Assembly: GCF_011075055.1 (NCBI RefSeq)
Contig: NC_058141.1
Location: forward strand, 14,517,639 to 14,581,638
DNA length: 64,000 nt
Direction of reading: 5' to 3'
Origin: Mangifera indica
Taxonomy: Eukaryota > Streptophyta > Magnoliopsida > Sapindales > Anacardiaceae
The first letter of the stretch is position 1, and every line of letters begins with the position of its first letter. A program made the translations under genes and the position numbers. The notes below the pieces were generated by a model that saw only the letters and a program-made list of their open reading frames with translations, searched no databases and was not told where the DNA came from. Shown in pieces: positions 63,424-64,000 of this stretch.

Positions 63424-64000
63424 ATGAACTCATCAACAATCTACAAACCCACATCACAACACCCATCTTCGCTCTTCCCACAAATCACAAAATGCAAGAA
63501 CATGAGGCATTTAACCCAAGTCCACGCCCACTTTATCAAGACCTCTCAAATTCACGACCCACTTGCTGCTGCCGAGATTCTTCGGTTCTGCTCTCTCTCC
63601 GACTTCCGTGACTTGGACTACGCGTGTAAGGTTTTTAACCAAATACGTGAACCCAATTGCTTTTCTTATAACACTCTTATAAGAGCTTTCAGTGAGGGTA
63701 ATGATGATGAAGCTCTACGTGCCTTGTTGTTGTTTCATCAACTGGTTTTTGATAGGTTTGTGTTACCTAATAAGTATACATTTCCTTCTGTGTTAAAAGC
63801 CTGCGCGAAAAGGGGGAGGCTTTTAGAGGGAAAACAGGTTCATGGGTTAATTGTGAAATTTGGATTTGCTTATGATGAATTTGTTGTCAGTAATCTTGTT
63901 AGAATGTATGTCATGTGTGGAGAAATGGATGATGCTCATCTTTTGTTCTATGAAAATGTTGTTGAATTTGGTAATGGTGGTAAGTTACTGAGAGATAAGA
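63424..64000 (+). CDS. PPR protein, PLS type, LPA66-like (3' part outside window)
   Basis: The open frame from ATG 63424 runs to the window edge (192 codons). An in-frame TAA at 63385-63387 precedes it with no other ATG between. It reads ITKCKNMRHLTQVHAHF, then DPLAAAEILRFC and PPR units (NCFSYNTLIRAFSEG, YTFPSVLKACAKRGRLLEG, VHGLIVKFGF). This arrangement matches PLS-class organellar RNA-editing factors and most closely, from memory, Arabidopsis At5g48910 (LPA66), which edits plastid psbF RNA. At5g48940, the kinase neighbour's relative, lies close to it, so synteny agrees. The ATG-initiated frame at 63387-63611 is a shadow in another frame. C-terminal E/DYW domains would lie beyond the window. 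Confidence 0.85.
   Translation, partial: MNSSTIYKPTSQHPSSLFPQITKCKNMRHLTQVHAHFIKTSQIHDPLAAAEILRFCSLSDFRDLDYACKVFNQIREPNCFSYNTLIRAFSEGNDDEALRALLLFHQLVFDRFVLPNKYTFPSVLKACAKRGRLLEGKQVHGLIVKFGFAYDEFVVSNLVRMYVMCGEMDDAHLLFYENVVEFGNGGKLLRDK

Noticed and set aside
63387..63611. 74-codon frame at the start of the PPR gene
   Set aside because: The neighbouring frame from 63424 carries recognisable PPR units and stays open to the window end, so this is a shadow.

Overview
The window is nuclear DNA of a flowering plant, most likely a woody core eudicot. Genes have GT-AG introns, AT-rich intergenic DNA holds MITEs and LTR-retrotransposon remnants, and every recognisable protein has a clear angiosperm counterpart. 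I cannot name the species from sequence alone. No bacterial, viral or CRISPR-like system is present. LEFT BLOCK (1-30 kb): the last exon of an unrecognised gene (1-547, +); a TON1-recruiting-motif protein of the DUF3741/DUF4378 class (6487-11071, +); a TOM2A-homologue tetraspanin (17178-13997, -); and the 21-exon microtubule regulator CLASP (20622-30009, +). From memory, the order CLASP - tetraspanin - DUF4378 protein matches Arabidopsis At2g20190 - At2g20230 - At2g20240, so this looks like conserved microsynteny. CLASP and the TRM-type protein both act on cortical microtubules. MIDDLE BLOCK (30-43 kb): an AT-rich stretch of hairpin elements; a type-C (ARR22/24-like) response regulator (33335-33769, +); a broken fragment of a mitochondrial CPN60/HSP60 gene that keeps several splice sites; two tandem secreted glycine-rich proteins (37.2 and 38.3 kb, -); and a small plastid-type LEA-like gene (40159-40815, +). 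RIGHT BLOCK (43-64 kb): the seed transcription factor ABI3 (43278-45880, +); a 4.07-kb retrotransposon insertion; an RGI/RGFR-type LRR receptor kinase (55271-51733, -); a small predicted plastid membrane protein (58401-60158, +); a zinc alcohol dehydrogenase-like gene in ten exons (62893-60653, -); and the start of a PPR protein close to LPA66 (63424 onward, +). The mobile-element record is the most informative non-coding content. Two solo LTRs of one family are nested in opposite orientation, each with a perfect 5-bp target duplication (46904-50977, with the inner one at 47843-49826). A 363-bp TRIM retrotransposon consists of two 166-bp LTRs around a 31-bp core (12629-12991). A 228-bp hAT-type MITE has a perfect 8-bp duplication (2499-2726). 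At least eight MITEs of a Mutator-like family, two with perfect 9-bp duplications, are scattered from 4 to 57 kb. Two roughly 600-bp foldback elements lie at 4.7-5.35 and 19.28-19.88 kb. Exon borders were deduced by eye from splice consensus plus reading frame; reading frame is continuous across every junction given. I found no convincing wholly new biological system.
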